Of a stretch of 64,000 nucleotides of DNA, positions 44,103 to 53,031 are shown one piece after another (the stretch's first letter is position 1; the number at the start of each line of letters is the position of its first letter). Under the pieces are notes generated by a model, which searched no databases, was not told the DNA's origin, and was given only the letters and a program-made list of their open reading frames with translations. The translations under genes were made by a program, and so were the position numbers. Origin of the DNA: Phocaeicola faecalis (GTDB lineage Bacteria; Bacteroidota; Bacteroidia; Bacteroidales; Bacteroidaceae); contig NZ_JADNRM010000001.1 in NCBI RefSeq assembly GCF_021730445.1, positions 209,848 through 273,847 on the forward strand, read 5' to 3'.

Positions 44103-45103
44103 TTCTTTATACCTTCTATCAGTTCATTGTTTTCTTCCGGAGTTTGTGTAGCAATGCGGAAGAAATGCTCGCTCAGGCCTTCAAAGTTGGACGCATCACG
44201 AATAAGGATGCCACACTCCTCTGCCAAGTATTCTTTTAAAGCTGCAGCCCGCCCCATCCGTAACTGTGCCAACATATAGTGTGTATCCGAAGGCCATACC
44301 TCCATTCCTCCTATTGCAAGCAACGCTTTAGCCAACCTGTCTTTTTCCTTTAGTAACAAGGACATATCTATATGATACTCCTCAGTATGCTGAAGTAAAT
44401 AGTGCCCCGCTTCTATAGCAAGCTGATTGACAGACCAAGGCATGCGCTGCAAACGGATTTCGTGCAGCAAGACTTGATTGGCCGTCATAAATCCCAAGCG
44501 GAGTCCGGGAACAGCAAAGCGTTTGGTCATGGAATGAAGCAGAATTACATTAGGATATCCGGCAGCTTCCTTGGCTGTCAGCAACGGCTTCAGCGTAAAG
44601 AATTCATACGATTGGTCTATCACAAAATAACATTCCGTATGTTTCACTATGAGTGCTTTCAAAGCCTCTTTATCCAGTACATTTCCTGTAGGATTATTTG
44701 GATTGCATATCCATATCAGGTTTGTTCCCGACGGTATCGTATCCAATGTATAAATTGCCTGTATCTTGTGGTGATGCAGACGGCAGGCATCAGCATATTC
44801 ACTGAAAGTAGGCACCAAAATGGCGGAGCTTTTTCCTTTAAAGGTCTGGGCTATCAAATAAATGGCCTCCGTAGCGCCATTAGTCACACAAACCTCTTTC
44901 TCTTCCGACAGATGGAGAGAATGTGCCAATGCCCGTTCCAAAGAGTAAGGCTCAGGTTCGGGATAACTTCGGATGCTTTCCATCCGATGATATAGATACT
45001 CATGCAAACCATTATGATTTACATGATTATATACATTTGAGCTAAAGTTTATCCTTATCTTTTGCCCATACTTATAGGCATCATCTCCGTGTCCGTCAAT
45101 CAT
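44084..45103 (-). CDS. cobD: Threonine-phosphate decarboxylase-like aminotransferase
   Basis: The 339-residue PLP protein has the fold of histidinol-phosphate aminotransferases. The PLP Lys is K194 in HSMTKRFAVPGLRLG and the motif CNPNNPTG is intact. Its place between cbiP and cbiB indicates the CobD role of making (R)-1-amino-2-propanol O-phosphate, the substrate of CbiB. ATG at 45103 is chosen; 6 bases upstream an in-frame GTG is also possible. It overlaps cbiP by 8 bp. Confidence 0.88.
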   Translation of the reverse strand: MIDGHGDDAYKYGQKIRINFSSNVYNHVNHNGLHEYLYHRMESIRSYPEPEPYSLERALAHSLHLSEEKEVCVTNGATEAIYLIAQTFKGKSSAILVPTFSEYADACRLHHHKIQAIYTLDTIPSGTNLIWICNPNNPTGNVLDKEALKALIVKHTECYFVIDQSYEFFTLKPLLTAKEAAGYPNVILLHSMTKRFAVPGLRLGFMTANQVLLHEIRLQRMPWSVNQLAIEAGHYLLQHTEEYHIDMSLLLKEKDRLAKALLAIGGMEVWPSDTHYMLAQLRMGRAAALKEYLAEECGILIRDASNFEGLSEHFFRIATQTPEENNELIEGIKKWTYLY

Positions 45104-46583
45104 TGTCACGCATTATTTGATATAATAGCGGCAGATTCAAGTGCTTACGCACGTGTGCCGCCAACTTATCATATTGTTCTTCTTTATAAGCTTTATAATC
45201 CAGCGTCTGCCGGTTCAGCCTGCCGGCATAAGGCTCCAGCAGAAAGTCGATGAAGACCTGATTGTCAAGGATACCGTGAATATAGCTTCCCATACATTTC
45301 CTGTCGACAAAATAGCCGTCCGCCCTACCGTCCTCCAACCGATTCAATGGAGAAGCGGGGAAACCGGGCACAGGCTCCGTCTCTCCCATGTGAATCTCAT
45401 ATCCCCGGCAGGCTGTTTCATTACCTAGAAAATGGAAAGTCACCTGGCGAGTGACCTTCTCACCTTGCATGGTGGTTATCATGGGAAGCAATCCCAGCCC
45501 CGGCAACTGACGGATATCTCCCTCCACCCCATCAGGATCGCGGACTTCCAATCCCATCATCTGGTAACCGCCACAAATCCCCATGACCGAAGCCCCCTGG
45601 CGATGCGCACGCAGGATAGCCTGCGCCACACCGTTGCGGCGAAGTTCATACAGGTCATCCAATGTGCTTTTACTTCCGGGAAGCAATATAATATCCGCTT
45701 TTGCCAGTTCCTCTGTGTTATTCGTATAGTAAAGATGCACACGTTCATCACGTTCAAGCATATTGAAATCTGTGAAATTAGACAGATGACGAAGTAACAC
45801 CACCGCCACATTTACCTTTCCTTCTATCGCCTGCATACGTTTATAATCCAGCACAACCGAATCTTCCTCCTCGATATGAATATCCTTATAATAAGGAATC
45901 ACCCCCAAGACAGGAATACCACACAACTCTTCCATCATTTTTATACCCGATTCAAAGAGGCGTATGTCTCCCCTGAACTTATTGACAATGATGCCTTTTA
46001 TACGCTGCCGGTCTTCGGGCGTTTGCAGCATGACCGAACCGTAAGCACTGGCAAACACCCCTCCACGGTCAATATCCGCCACCAGTATCACATCAGCATC
46101 AGCATAACAAGCCATCGGCATATTTACCAAGTCCGTATCCCGCAGATTTATTTCCGAAATGCTGCCGGCTCCCTCCATAACAATGGGATTATAACGGGCA
46201 GCCAAGCGGTCGAAAGCAGCATTGACTTCTTTTCTCAGTTCCTCGCGCCCCTCCTTGCGGAAGTATTCATACGCATCACGGTTGCCAATCGGCCTGCCGT
46301 TTAATACCACCTGCGAGGTGCAGTCCGAACTGGGTTTCAGCAAGAGTGGATTCATGTCTGTGTGACAAGGAACTCCGGCAGCCTCGGCTTGCACCGCCTG
46401 CGCCCGTCCTATCTCCAGTCCTTCGGGAGTGGCATAGGAATTCAATGCCATATTCTGCGCCTTGAAGGGAGCAGGCCGATAGCCGTCTTGTCTAAATATG
46501 CGGCACAGAGCGGCTGCAATGATACTTTTCCCGACATCACTGCCTGTTCCTGCCAACATGATAGGGTGTAAGTTCTTATTCAT
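45096..46583 (-). CDS. cbiP: Cobyric acid synthase
   Basis: The 495-residue glutamine amidotransferase amidates positions b, d, e and g of adenosylcobyrinic acid a,c-diamide. The N-terminal P-loop is GTGSDVGKS (12-20) and the C-terminal class I amidotransferase domain has its Cys in GICGGYQMMG. The ATG at 46583 overlaps the cbiA stop as ATGA and is chosen; the in-frame upstream TTG at 46619 is rejected. Also called cobQ. Confidence 0.95.
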   Translation of the reverse strand: MNKNLHPIMLAGTGSDVGKSIIAAALCRIFRQDGYRPAPFKAQNMALNSYATPEGLEIGRAQAVQAEAAGVPCHTDMNPLLLKPSSDCTSQVVLNGRPIGNRDAYEYFRKEGREELRKEVNAAFDRLAARYNPIVMEGAGSISEINLRDTDLVNMPMACYADADVILVADIDRGGVFASAYGSVMLQTPEDRQRIKGIIVNKFRGDIRLFESGIKMMEELCGIPVLGVIPYYKDIHIEEEDSVVLDYKRMQAIEGKVNVAVVLLRHLSNFTDFNMLERDERVHLYYTNNTEELAKADIILLPGSKSTLDDLYELRRNGVAQAILRAHRQGASVMGICGGYQMMGLEVRDPDGVEGDIRQLPGLGLLPMITTMQGEKVTRQVTFHFLGNETACRGYEIHMGETEPVPGFPASPLNRLEDGRADGYFVDRKCMGSYIHGILDNQVFIDFLLEPYAGRLNRQTLDYKAYKEEQYDKLAAHVRKHLNLPLLYQIMRDND

Positions 46584-47908
46584 TCTTCCCAAAGCTTTAA
46601 TATATCGGTTTCTCCCCAATAGAGATGGGTATATCCGGCTATTACATTCTTATATCTGTATAAAGGAGTATTTACTTCCACTCCTTTGACGGTGAACTGT
46701 TTTGCCACCGAAGGAAGTGTGTCGGGCTCTATGACACCGGAGTAATGGAACTCATGTCCCTTCAGTTCAAGTCCGCGATACTCCAACCGGCGATAACCCA
46801 AATGCAACTTTGCTCCCACCATCGTACAGTCCAACGGCAAGACACCTGCCATGGCATAGGCCGTTCCCCCCTGACGTGCCGTGAGCGAACGAGTCAGAAA
46901 CATCATCCCGCCACATTCGGCCAATATCTTCCCTCCTTCCTCGGCAAAAGCCTTTATCGCTTCCATCAGTTTCTTGCGGCGGTGCAGTTGGCGGGCAAAG
47001 AGCTCCGGATACCCTCCGGGAAGATACAATAAATCCGCTTCCGGCAAATCGCTGCCATACACCGGACTGAAATAAGTAATGTTTCCAACTTCTTCCAACC
47101 GGGCGATGTTCTCGCGATAAATGAAATTGAATGCCGGATCGCGCGCCACTGCAATCTTCAGTTTCTTTGCGCGGGGAGTAAAACTCTCCACTCCCGCTTC
47201 GGAGCTATATGGCAACATATACCGACATGGGAAACCACGATGGCAAATATTCAGGAGTTTATCAATATCCACGTACTTCTCCACCAATGCCGCCGCCTGC
47301 TCTATCACTACGTCCATCGCACGTTTGGCCGTCAGCGTCAGCCCCAAATGGCGGGATGGAATCTTGAGCCCCTCGGTGAAAGGAAGATAACCCAAACACT
47401 CTACGCCGGCATCGACACACGCATCTTTCAGATAATTATAGTGGGGTAATGAAGATACCTGATTGAACACCACTCCGGCAATCTTCACACCCGGATGAAA
47501 ATGCTTGAATCCATAAATCAGAGGAGCAACCGAATAGGCAGTCGCACGTGCACTGACAACCAATATTACCGGGATGCCCAGCAGTTGCCCTATCTCGGCA
47601 CTGCTTCCTTCCATTTTGCTGTAACCGTCAAACAGTCCCATCACCCCTTCGGCAACACACGCATCGGCCCCCTCTCCATACTTATTATAAATATGCTGCA
47701 CATGTGTCTTCGATGCCATCCAAGTATCCAGATTCACCGACTCGCGGTCTGCCGCCAAGGTGTGAAACTGAGTATCAATATAGTCAGGGCCACATTTGAA
47801 AGGCTGCACCTGCATGCCTCGTTTCTTCAACGCACGCAACAGTCCCATCGTGAAAGTCGTCTTCCCGCTTCCCGAAGTAGCGGCCCCTATAAGCAATTGT
47901 GGCTTCAT
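46580..47908 (-). CDS. cbiA: Cobyrinate a,c-diamide synthase
   Basis: The 442-residue enzyme amidates carboxylates a and c of cobyrinate. The P-loop GAATSGSGKTT is at 8-18 and the C-terminal amidotransferase Cys is in ILAECGGMMF. It is the first gene of the leftward operon and is coupled to cbiP by a 4-bp overlap. Its -7 box (47937-47944, TATATTTG leftward) overlaps an inverted repeat shared with the divergent transporter. Earlier corrin steps must be encoded elsewhere if the pathway is complete. No cobalamin riboswitch is seen upstream. Confidence 0.94.
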   Translation of the reverse strand: MKPQLLIGAATSGSGKTTFTMGLLRALKKRGMQVQPFKCGPDYIDTQFHTLAADRESVNLDTWMASKTHVQHIYNKYGEGADACVAEGVMGLFDGYSKMEGSSAEIGQLLGIPVILVVSARATAYSVAPLIYGFKHFHPGVKIAGVVFNQVSSLPHYNYLKDACVDAGVECLGYLPFTEGLKIPSRHLGLTLTAKRAMDVVIEQAAALVEKYVDIDKLLNICHRGFPCRYMLPYSSEAGVESFTPRAKKLKIAVARDPAFNFIYRENIARLEEVGNITYFSPVYGSDLPEADLLYLPGGYPELFARQLHRRKKLMEAIKAFAEEGGKILAECGGMMFLTRSLTARQGGTAYAMAGVLPLDCTMVGAKLHLGYRRLEYRGLELKGHEFHYSGVIEPDTLPSVAKQFTVKGVEVNTPLYRYKNVIAGYTHLYWGETDILKLWEE

Positions 47909-47926
47909 ACTTTTAATCTATATTTT

Positions 47927-47973
47927 AAATCGGGTGCAAATATAAAATAAATATCTAACTTTGTGCCCGATTT
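47927..47973. promoter_or_regulatory. Divergent promoters with an inverted repeat
   Basis: Arms at 47927-47940 and 47960-47973 (14 bp, two mismatches) lie over the -7 boxes and start regions of cbiA (leftward, 47937-47944) and the AspT-type transporter (rightward TAACTTTG, 47956-47963). A single dimeric protein could act on both; this is not shown. Confidence 0.5.
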
Positions 47974-48077
47974 AAGCGATACAATCTCTTTCACAACTTT
48001 GTTTACCTTCCCGATACATGAAAAGCTCCGATAAGTATAAGTAATGATAGCATAATCATTTAATTAATTATAGAAGA

Positions 48078-49766
48078 ATGGAACTTTTTAGAAATCTATT
48101 TGAAGGATACCCTAACCTGTGGGGTGGCGGAGTGGCACACTCCGTGTTGATTCTTTCGCTTGTCATCGCCTTCGGCATCATGCTGGGGAAGATAAAAGTG
48201 GCAGGCATTTCATTAGGTGTGACATGGATACTTTTTGTAGGAATCGTATTCGGACATTTCAATCTGAACCTGGATGAGCATCTGCTCCATTTCCTGAAGG
48301 AGTTCGGACTGATTCTGTTCGTCTATTCTGTCGGCCTGCAAGTAGGGCCGGGCTTCTTCTCGGCTTTCAAAAAGGGAGGGTTCACGCTGAATATGCTTGC
48401 CATGATGGTCGTATTCCTGGGAGTTATCATCACGGTGGCACTGCACTTCATCACCGGAGTGCCTATTACCACGATGGTGGGCATCCTCTCGGGAGCTGTC
48501 ACCAATACACCCGGACTGGGAGCCGCACAGCAGGCCAACAGCGACCTGAACGGCATCGATGCGCCCGAAATCGCACTCGGTTATGCCGTTTCATACCCAC
48601 TGGGTGTAGTAGGCTGCATCCTTTCGCTGCTCGCACTGAAATATTTATTGCAGATTAAGCCGAAGCAGGAAGAGGCGGAAGCAGAACGCGGCTTGGGACA
48701 TTTACAGGAACTGACCGTGCGCCCCATCTCACTGGAAATCAGGAATGAGGCGGTAGACGGAAAAACGATTAAGGATATCAAGCCGCTGGTGAACCGTGAC
48801 TTCGTTATCTCGCGCATCCGCCACTGCGACGGAGACAAGCAGATGGAACTTGTCAACTCGAATACAGTCTTTCATCTGAACGACGAAATTCTTATCATCG
48901 CCAATCCGATAGACGTAGAGGCAATCACCGTTTTCTTCGGCAAGCAGGTGAATGTGGAATGGGATTTCAAGAACAAGAACTTGATTTCACGAAAGATTCT
49001 GATTACCAAACCTGAGCTGAACGGAAAGACCTTGTCGCAACTCAAAATCCGCAATGATTTCGGGGTCAGCATTACGCGCGTAAACCGTTCGGGAGTAGAC
49101 CTTGTCGCCACTCCCCACCTGCAACTGCAGATGGGTGACCGTGTAAAGATTGTCGGTCATGAGCTGGGAGTGGCACAAGCCGAAAAGATATTGGGCAACT
49201 CGATGAAACGGTTGAACCATCCCAATCTGATTCCTATCTTTCTGGGTATCGCACTGGGATGTATATTGGGCAGCACTCCGTTCATGTTCCCCGGCATCCC
49301 CCAGCCGGTCAAGTTGGGACTGGCAGGAGGACCGCTTATTGTCTCCATCCTGATAAGCCGTTTCGGACCGCAATACAAACTCATTACTTACACCACCATC
49401 AGTGCGAATCTGATGGTCCGCGAGATAGGCATCTCTCTGTTTCTTGCCTGTGTGGGCCTCGGTGCAGGTAAAGGATTTATTGAAACGATTATCAATGAAG
49501 GCGGGTATGTATGGATAGGCTATGGTGCCATCATTACCGTACTGCCACTGCTGATAGTAGGATTTATCGGGCGCTATGCCTTCAAGTTGAACTACTACAC
49601 CCTTATCGGAGTGTTGTCGGGAGCCACCACCAACCCGCCCGCTCTGGCTTATTCCAATGACCTCACCTCATGTGACGCACCCGCGGTGGGTTATGCCACT
49701 GTGTATCCGCTCACGATGTTTCTTCGGGTACTCACGGCTCAATTACTGATTCTGTCACTCGGATAA
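48078..49766 (+). CDS. AspT/YidE-type transporter with TrkA-C domains
   Basis: The 562-residue inner-membrane protein has two AspT-AsparTase repeats of about five helices each (about 15-190 and 380-560). These flank two RCK/TrkA-C-type cytoplasmic domains (about 205-285 and 295-375). Family members include the aspartate:alanine antiporter AspT and the uncharacterised YidE/YbjL; the closer match in layout is YidE. The substrate is unknown. It is divergent from cbiA with a 110-base leader after the -7 box. Confidence 0.88.
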   Translation: MELFRNLFEGYPNLWGGGVAHSVLILSLVIAFGIMLGKIKVAGISLGVTWILFVGIVFGHFNLNLDEHLLHFLKEFGLILFVYSVGLQVGPGFFSAFKKGGFTLNMLAMMVVFLGVIITVALHFITGVPITTMVGILSGAVTNTPGLGAAQQANSDLNGIDAPEIALGYAVSYPLGVVGCILSLLALKYLLQIKPKQEEAEAERGLGHLQELTVRPISLEIRNEAVDGKTIKDIKPLVNRDFVISRIRHCDGDKQMELVNSNTVFHLNDEILIIANPIDVEAITVFFGKQVNVEWDFKNKNLISRKILITKPELNGKTLSQLKIRNDFGVSITRVNRSGVDLVATPHLQLQMGDRVKIVGHELGVAQAEKILGNSMKRLNHPNLIPIFLGIALGCILGSTPFMFPGIPQPVKLGLAGGPLIVSILISRFGPQYKLITYTTISANLMVREIGISLFLACVGLGAGKGFIETIINEGGYVWIGYGAIITVLPLLIVGFIGRYAFKLNYYTLIGVLSGATTNPPALAYSNDLTSCDAPAVGYATVYPLTMFLRVLTAQLLILSLG

Positions 49767-49796
49767 GCCGATACAGCAACAGTCTATTCTTTCTGA

Positions 49797-49857
49797 GACA
49801 CGGATTCCGCAGATTGGCTTCGGCTTCATTTATCTGCGAAATCCGTGTCGTTTTCTT
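49797..49857. terminator. Terminator after the AspT-type gene
   Basis: An 18-bp arm beginning GACACGGATT (49797) pairs with one ending AATCCGTGTC (49849), with two mismatches around a 17-base loop, followed by TTTTCTT. It lies between convergent genes. Confidence 0.85.
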
Positions 49858-49898
49858 CCCTTTCCTTTCCAGAGCCGAAATAAATGATTGAATCCGCC

Positions 49899-51770
49899 CT
49901 AAGGTAGTCTGTTAATGCGCATTGCATTGAAAATAGCCAGCAGAGCCACCCCCGAATCTGCAAAAACGGCTTCCCACAGTGTCGCCACTCCCGCGGTTCC
50001 CAATGCAAGGATGGCAAATTTCACCACAAAAGCCAATGTGACATTCTGCCAAATGATGCGGCGCGTGTATTTGCCTATCCTGACAGCCGTTACCAGCTTC
50101 GACAAGCTGTCGTCCTGGATAATCACATCTGCTGTCTCAATCGCGACATCACTTCCCAAGCCTCCCATCGCAATTCCCACATCGCTCAATGCCAACACCG
50201 GCGCATCATTGATTCCGTCTCCCACAAAAGCGACACTATGTTTCCCATCCTTCAGCTTCTGGAGCCGGGCCACCTTGTCGGCCGGCAATAAATCGCCGTA
50301 AGCATGGCGGATGTCCAGACGGCGTGCCATGTCTTGCACCAGTGCGGTCTTGTCACCCGACAGGATTTCAAAATGCCTGATACCTTGTTCCTTCAATCCT
50401 CGAACGGCTTCTACCGCATCCTCCTTCAGCTCATCCGCCAAAACAACCACACCTGCATAAACACCGTCGCACGCACACAGAATCAGACTTTCGGGCATTT
50501 CACGCAATCCTTCCGGATACGTCATTCCATACTTGTCCATCAGCCTGTAGCTGCCTGCCAGTATCTGCTTGCCGTCGATGCGTGCCTCCAGTCCGTAGCC
50601 GGCAATCTCCGTCACTGCCCCCACCGGATAAAGAGTTTCCTGTCGCTGCCTTGCATACTCCATCACGGCTTTTGCCATCGGGTGGCTGCTCTTGCTTTCT
50701 GCCGATGCGACATATTTCAGGACTTCCGCCTCCGGATATATTCCCGCAGTCTCTATCCGGCAAACACGGAAGTTGCCTGTAGTCAGCGTGCCTGTCTTGT
50801 CAAAGACAAACGTGTCTGCCTTCGTGATGGCGTCCAGGTAATTGCCGCCCTTGAAGAGAATGCCCTTGTGTGATGCCGCACCGATACCTCCGAAGTAACC
50901 CAGCGGGATACTCACCACCAAGGCACACGGACAAGATATCACGAGGAACACCAGAGAACGATACAGCCAGTCGCCAAACAGATAGGTAAAGGACGGCTGC
51001 ACCAATGAATAAAGAAACGGAAGCGCCAGAATGAGGAACGCGACCCCGATGACTGCCGGAGTATAGTAGCGGGCAACCCTACGCATGAACAGTTCTGTCG
51101 GCGCCTTGCGTCCGGCAGCCTCCTCCACCATCTCCAGCATACGCGCCAGGGTGCTTTGGCTGTAAGGTTTCGTGACGGTCAGCCGAATGGTCTCATTTAC
51201 CGGAATCATGCCTGCCAACACTTCACCGGACTGCCTCACCGAGCGCGGAAGGCTTTCGCCGGTCAATGCCGCCGTGTTGAACACTCCCGCCTCATTTTGC
51301 AACACACCGTCCAAAGGGACCTTCTCGCCCACCTTTACCTCGATGGTCTCTCCTATCTCCACCGCTTCGGGCGGAACAATCGAATATTGACCCTTGCGAA
51401 GGACGGAAGCTGTGCGCGGACGCATATCAAGCAGGGCGCGAATATTGTCGCGTGCCTTGTCTACGGCACTATCCTGCAACTGCTCGCCTACTGCATAAAA
51501 CAACATCACTGCCACCCCTTCCGGGTATTCGCCAATGCAAAAGGCACCTATTGTAGCAATCGTCATCAGCATAAACTCATTAAAATACTCTTTCTTCATA
51601 AAATGCTCCCATGCTTCCGCCATGACAGGAAAGCCAACCGGAGCGACTGCCGCCAGATACCAGGCAAGACTGACATAAGGCAGTGCAAACCATGCCGTCT
51701 GTGCATATCCCAACAGAATTCCCGCCATCAACATCAGGAACGAAAAGATTTCATTACGATACTGTTTCAT
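49899..51770 (-). CDS. Heavy-metal P1B-type ATPase without an N-terminal metal domain
   Basis: The 623-residue exporter has the membrane motif SCPCALV (CPC class, for Zn/Cd/Pb or Cu), phosphorylation site D324 in FDKTGTLT, TGES in the actuator domain and GDGINDAPVL in the P-domain. The usual N-terminal heavy-metal-associated domain is absent; the protein begins directly with the first helices. The ATG at 51770 is chosen: an in-frame TTG at 51911 would overlap the divergent promoter and add an unrelated 47-residue tail. The ZntA/CadA group is the closest guess. It is divergent from a Crp-family regulator. Confidence 0.9.
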   Translation of the reverse strand: MKQYRNEIFSFLMLMAGILLGYAQTAWFALPYVSLAWYLAAVAPVGFPVMAEAWEHFMKKEYFNEFMLMTIATIGAFCIGEYPEGVAVMLFYAVGEQLQDSAVDKARDNIRALLDMRPRTASVLRKGQYSIVPPEAVEIGETIEVKVGEKVPLDGVLQNEAGVFNTAALTGESLPRSVRQSGEVLAGMIPVNETIRLTVTKPYSQSTLARMLEMVEEAAGRKAPTELFMRRVARYYTPAVIGVAFLILALPFLYSLVQPSFTYLFGDWLYRSLVFLVISCPCALVVSIPLGYFGGIGAASHKGILFKGGNYLDAITKADTFVFDKTGTLTTGNFRVCRIETAGIYPEAEVLKYVASAESKSSHPMAKAVMEYARQRQETLYPVGAVTEIAGYGLEARIDGKQILAGSYRLMDKYGMTYPEGLREMPESLILCACDGVYAGVVVLADELKEDAVEAVRGLKEQGIRHFEILSGDKTALVQDMARRLDIRHAYGDLLPADKVARLQKLKDGKHSVAFVGDGINDAPVLALSDVGIAMGGLGSDVAIETADVIIQDDSLSKLVTAVRIGKYTRRIIWQNVTLAFVVKFAILALGTAGVATLWEAVFADSGVALLAIFNAMRINRLP

Positions 51771-51796
51771 ATTTATTTTCTTATTTTCTTCTGACG

Positions 51797-51804
51797 CAAA
51801 GGTA
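51797..51804 (-). promoter_or_regulatory. -7 box of the metal ATPase gene
   Basis: TACCTTTG read leftward, 26 bases before the start codon at 51770. Confidence 0.45.
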
Positions 51805-51862
51805 AACGAAAAGGCATGCAAGTAAGTTGCAAAAAAAGAAAAACAAAAAATATGTCCCGCCC

Positions 51863-51896
51863 TTTGCCGCTTTGTAATGGGAAATACATAACTTTG
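51863..51896 (+). promoter_or_regulatory. Promoter of the Crp-family gene
   Basis: TTTG at 51863-51866 and TAACTTTG at 51889-51896 are 22 bp apart; the start codon is 31 bases downstream. Confidence 0.55.
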
Positions 51897-51927
51897 AACA
51901 CTGAATATCAAACATAACGATACAATA

Positions 51928-52500
51928 ATGGAAAATATAATAAAAAAGATAAAGCAGGACTATCCGGTCTCCGACCAAAGCATAGACTTGCTGGTCTCGT
52001 GCCTGAAGCCTCATCGCTTCCCCAAGAAGTACCAATTGATAAAAGAAGGCATCTATTGCAAGGTGGCCTACTTTATAGAAAAAGGGATGACGCGTTCCTA
52101 TTGGCTGGTAGACGGAGAAGAAATCACGACGTCTTTTTCGTGCGAAGGCAATATCGTATTCAGCATGGACGAACTATATTACAACAAGCTGAGCGAAGAG
52201 TTTGTAGAGTCGCTGGAGGATATGGAGGTTTATGAAATTTCACTCAGCCATCTCACCCATCTGTTCCAGACCAATATCGAATGGGCAAACTGGGGCAGGG
52301 TTATCCATCAGGATGAATACAGACGCCTGCACCGCACTCACAAGGAACGGCTCACCCTGCCTGCCAAAGAACGGTATGAACAGATGAAAATACAATTTCC
52401 TGCCGTATGCGAACGTGCTAATTTAGGATATATCGCTTCTTATCTGGGCATCACTCTTCCCACGCTCAGCCGCATCAGAAGTAATGAAAAAGAGTTCTGA
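51928..52500 (+). CDS. Crp/Fnr-family transcription regulator
   Basis: The 190-residue protein has a cyclic-nucleotide-binding-like beta barrel (about 22-115) and a helical tail (about 135-188) with a helix-turn-helix around GYIASYLGITLPTLSRIRS. It lacks the phosphate-binding Arg-Ser motif of true cAMP receptors, like many short Bacteroides members. It is divergent from the metal ATPase gene with 157 bp between starts, so it is a likely regulator of that exporter. Confidence 0.8.
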   Translation: MENIIKKIKQDYPVSDQSIDLLVSCLKPHRFPKKYQLIKEGIYCKVAYFIEKGMTRSYWLVDGEEITTSFSCEGNIVFSMDELYYNKLSEEFVESLEDMEVYEISLSHLTHLFQTNIEWANWGRVIHQDEYRRLHRTHKERLTLPAKERYEQMKIQFPAVCERANLGYIASYLGITLPTLSRIRSNEKEF

Positions 52501-52716
52501 AAAGAGAAAAGCTCTAAAGTTACTGTTACATTATTACTGTAGAGGCAGATTCAATCCATCTAAAAACGACTTACAGTCTGTATTCAGGAAGATTGGATTC
52601 GCCTCTATAAGACCGGTTTTCAACCTCTGCATACGTTATGAGCTCCCTAAGTCGTTTCATTAGCCGGAGCAAGCGTTTTCGTCCTTTCGATTATGCCTTT
52701 CTGTCCGTCAGATTAC
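52501..52716. other. Gene-free stretch after the Crp-family gene
   Basis: It contains an imperfect 18-bp inverted repeat (52540-52557 with 52590-52607), perhaps the terminator of the Crp-family gene, with the palindrome TACAGTCTGTA (52572-52582) inside its loop. No credible gene is seen. Confidence 0.5.
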
Positions 52717-52717
52717 T

Positions 52718-52805
52718 ACAGTCTTCGGCAATGGACTGTATAGTCCGCTACCGAAGACCGTACAGTCCATTACAGTGGACTGTACAGTCCGCCGTCGGAG
52801 ACTGT
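52718..52805. repeat. Array of four 22-bp units (array B)
   Basis: Units start at 52718, 52740, 52762 and 52784. Each has the form ACAGTCC-N8-GGACTGT, with 7-bp arms and a variable 8-bp middle. Junctions create palindromes such as GGACTGTACAGTCC (52777-52790). A short open frame through the array (52638-52877) is not considered a gene. The geometry is the same as array A at 22938 but the sequence is different. Confidence 0.85.
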
Positions 52806-52969
52806 AATAATCTTCCGCTAAAAAAGGCTTGGCTGACCCTAAGAAACGGCTTACCCTTCCCTTCGTTGGTGATATGATATCTTAATCCCCAAGAAAACAA
52901 GGTGACCCATTATTACAATAATACCTACTTATTACCAGTCCTCCACTAAACATTACCCATTTTTAGGTA

Positions 52970-53000
52970 TTGCCATACCCTTTAACTCCCTCTAACTTTG
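52970..53000 (+). promoter_or_regulatory. Promoter of the porin-imelysin cluster
   Basis: TTG at 52970-52972 and TAACTTTG at 52993-53000 are 20 bp apart, 32 bases before the porin start. The stretch from 52806 to 52969 shows nothing else. Confidence 0.6.
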
Positions 53001-53031
53001 CGGCATCTTAAAATTATAAAACTTAAAGTAA

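Noticed and set aside
47909-48077. Cobalamin riboswitch upstream of cbiA
   Set aside because: No B12-box-like sequence and too little leader; only divergent promoters and an inverted repeat are seen.
51771-51911. 47-residue N-terminal extension of the metal ATPase
   Set aside because: It begins at a TTG, overlaps both divergent promoters and looks nothing like a metal-binding domain.
52638-52877. 79-residue open frame between the Crp-family and porin genes
   Set aside because: It runs through the 22-bp array, has no promoter, start context or recognisable protein, and low-complexity content explained by the repeats.
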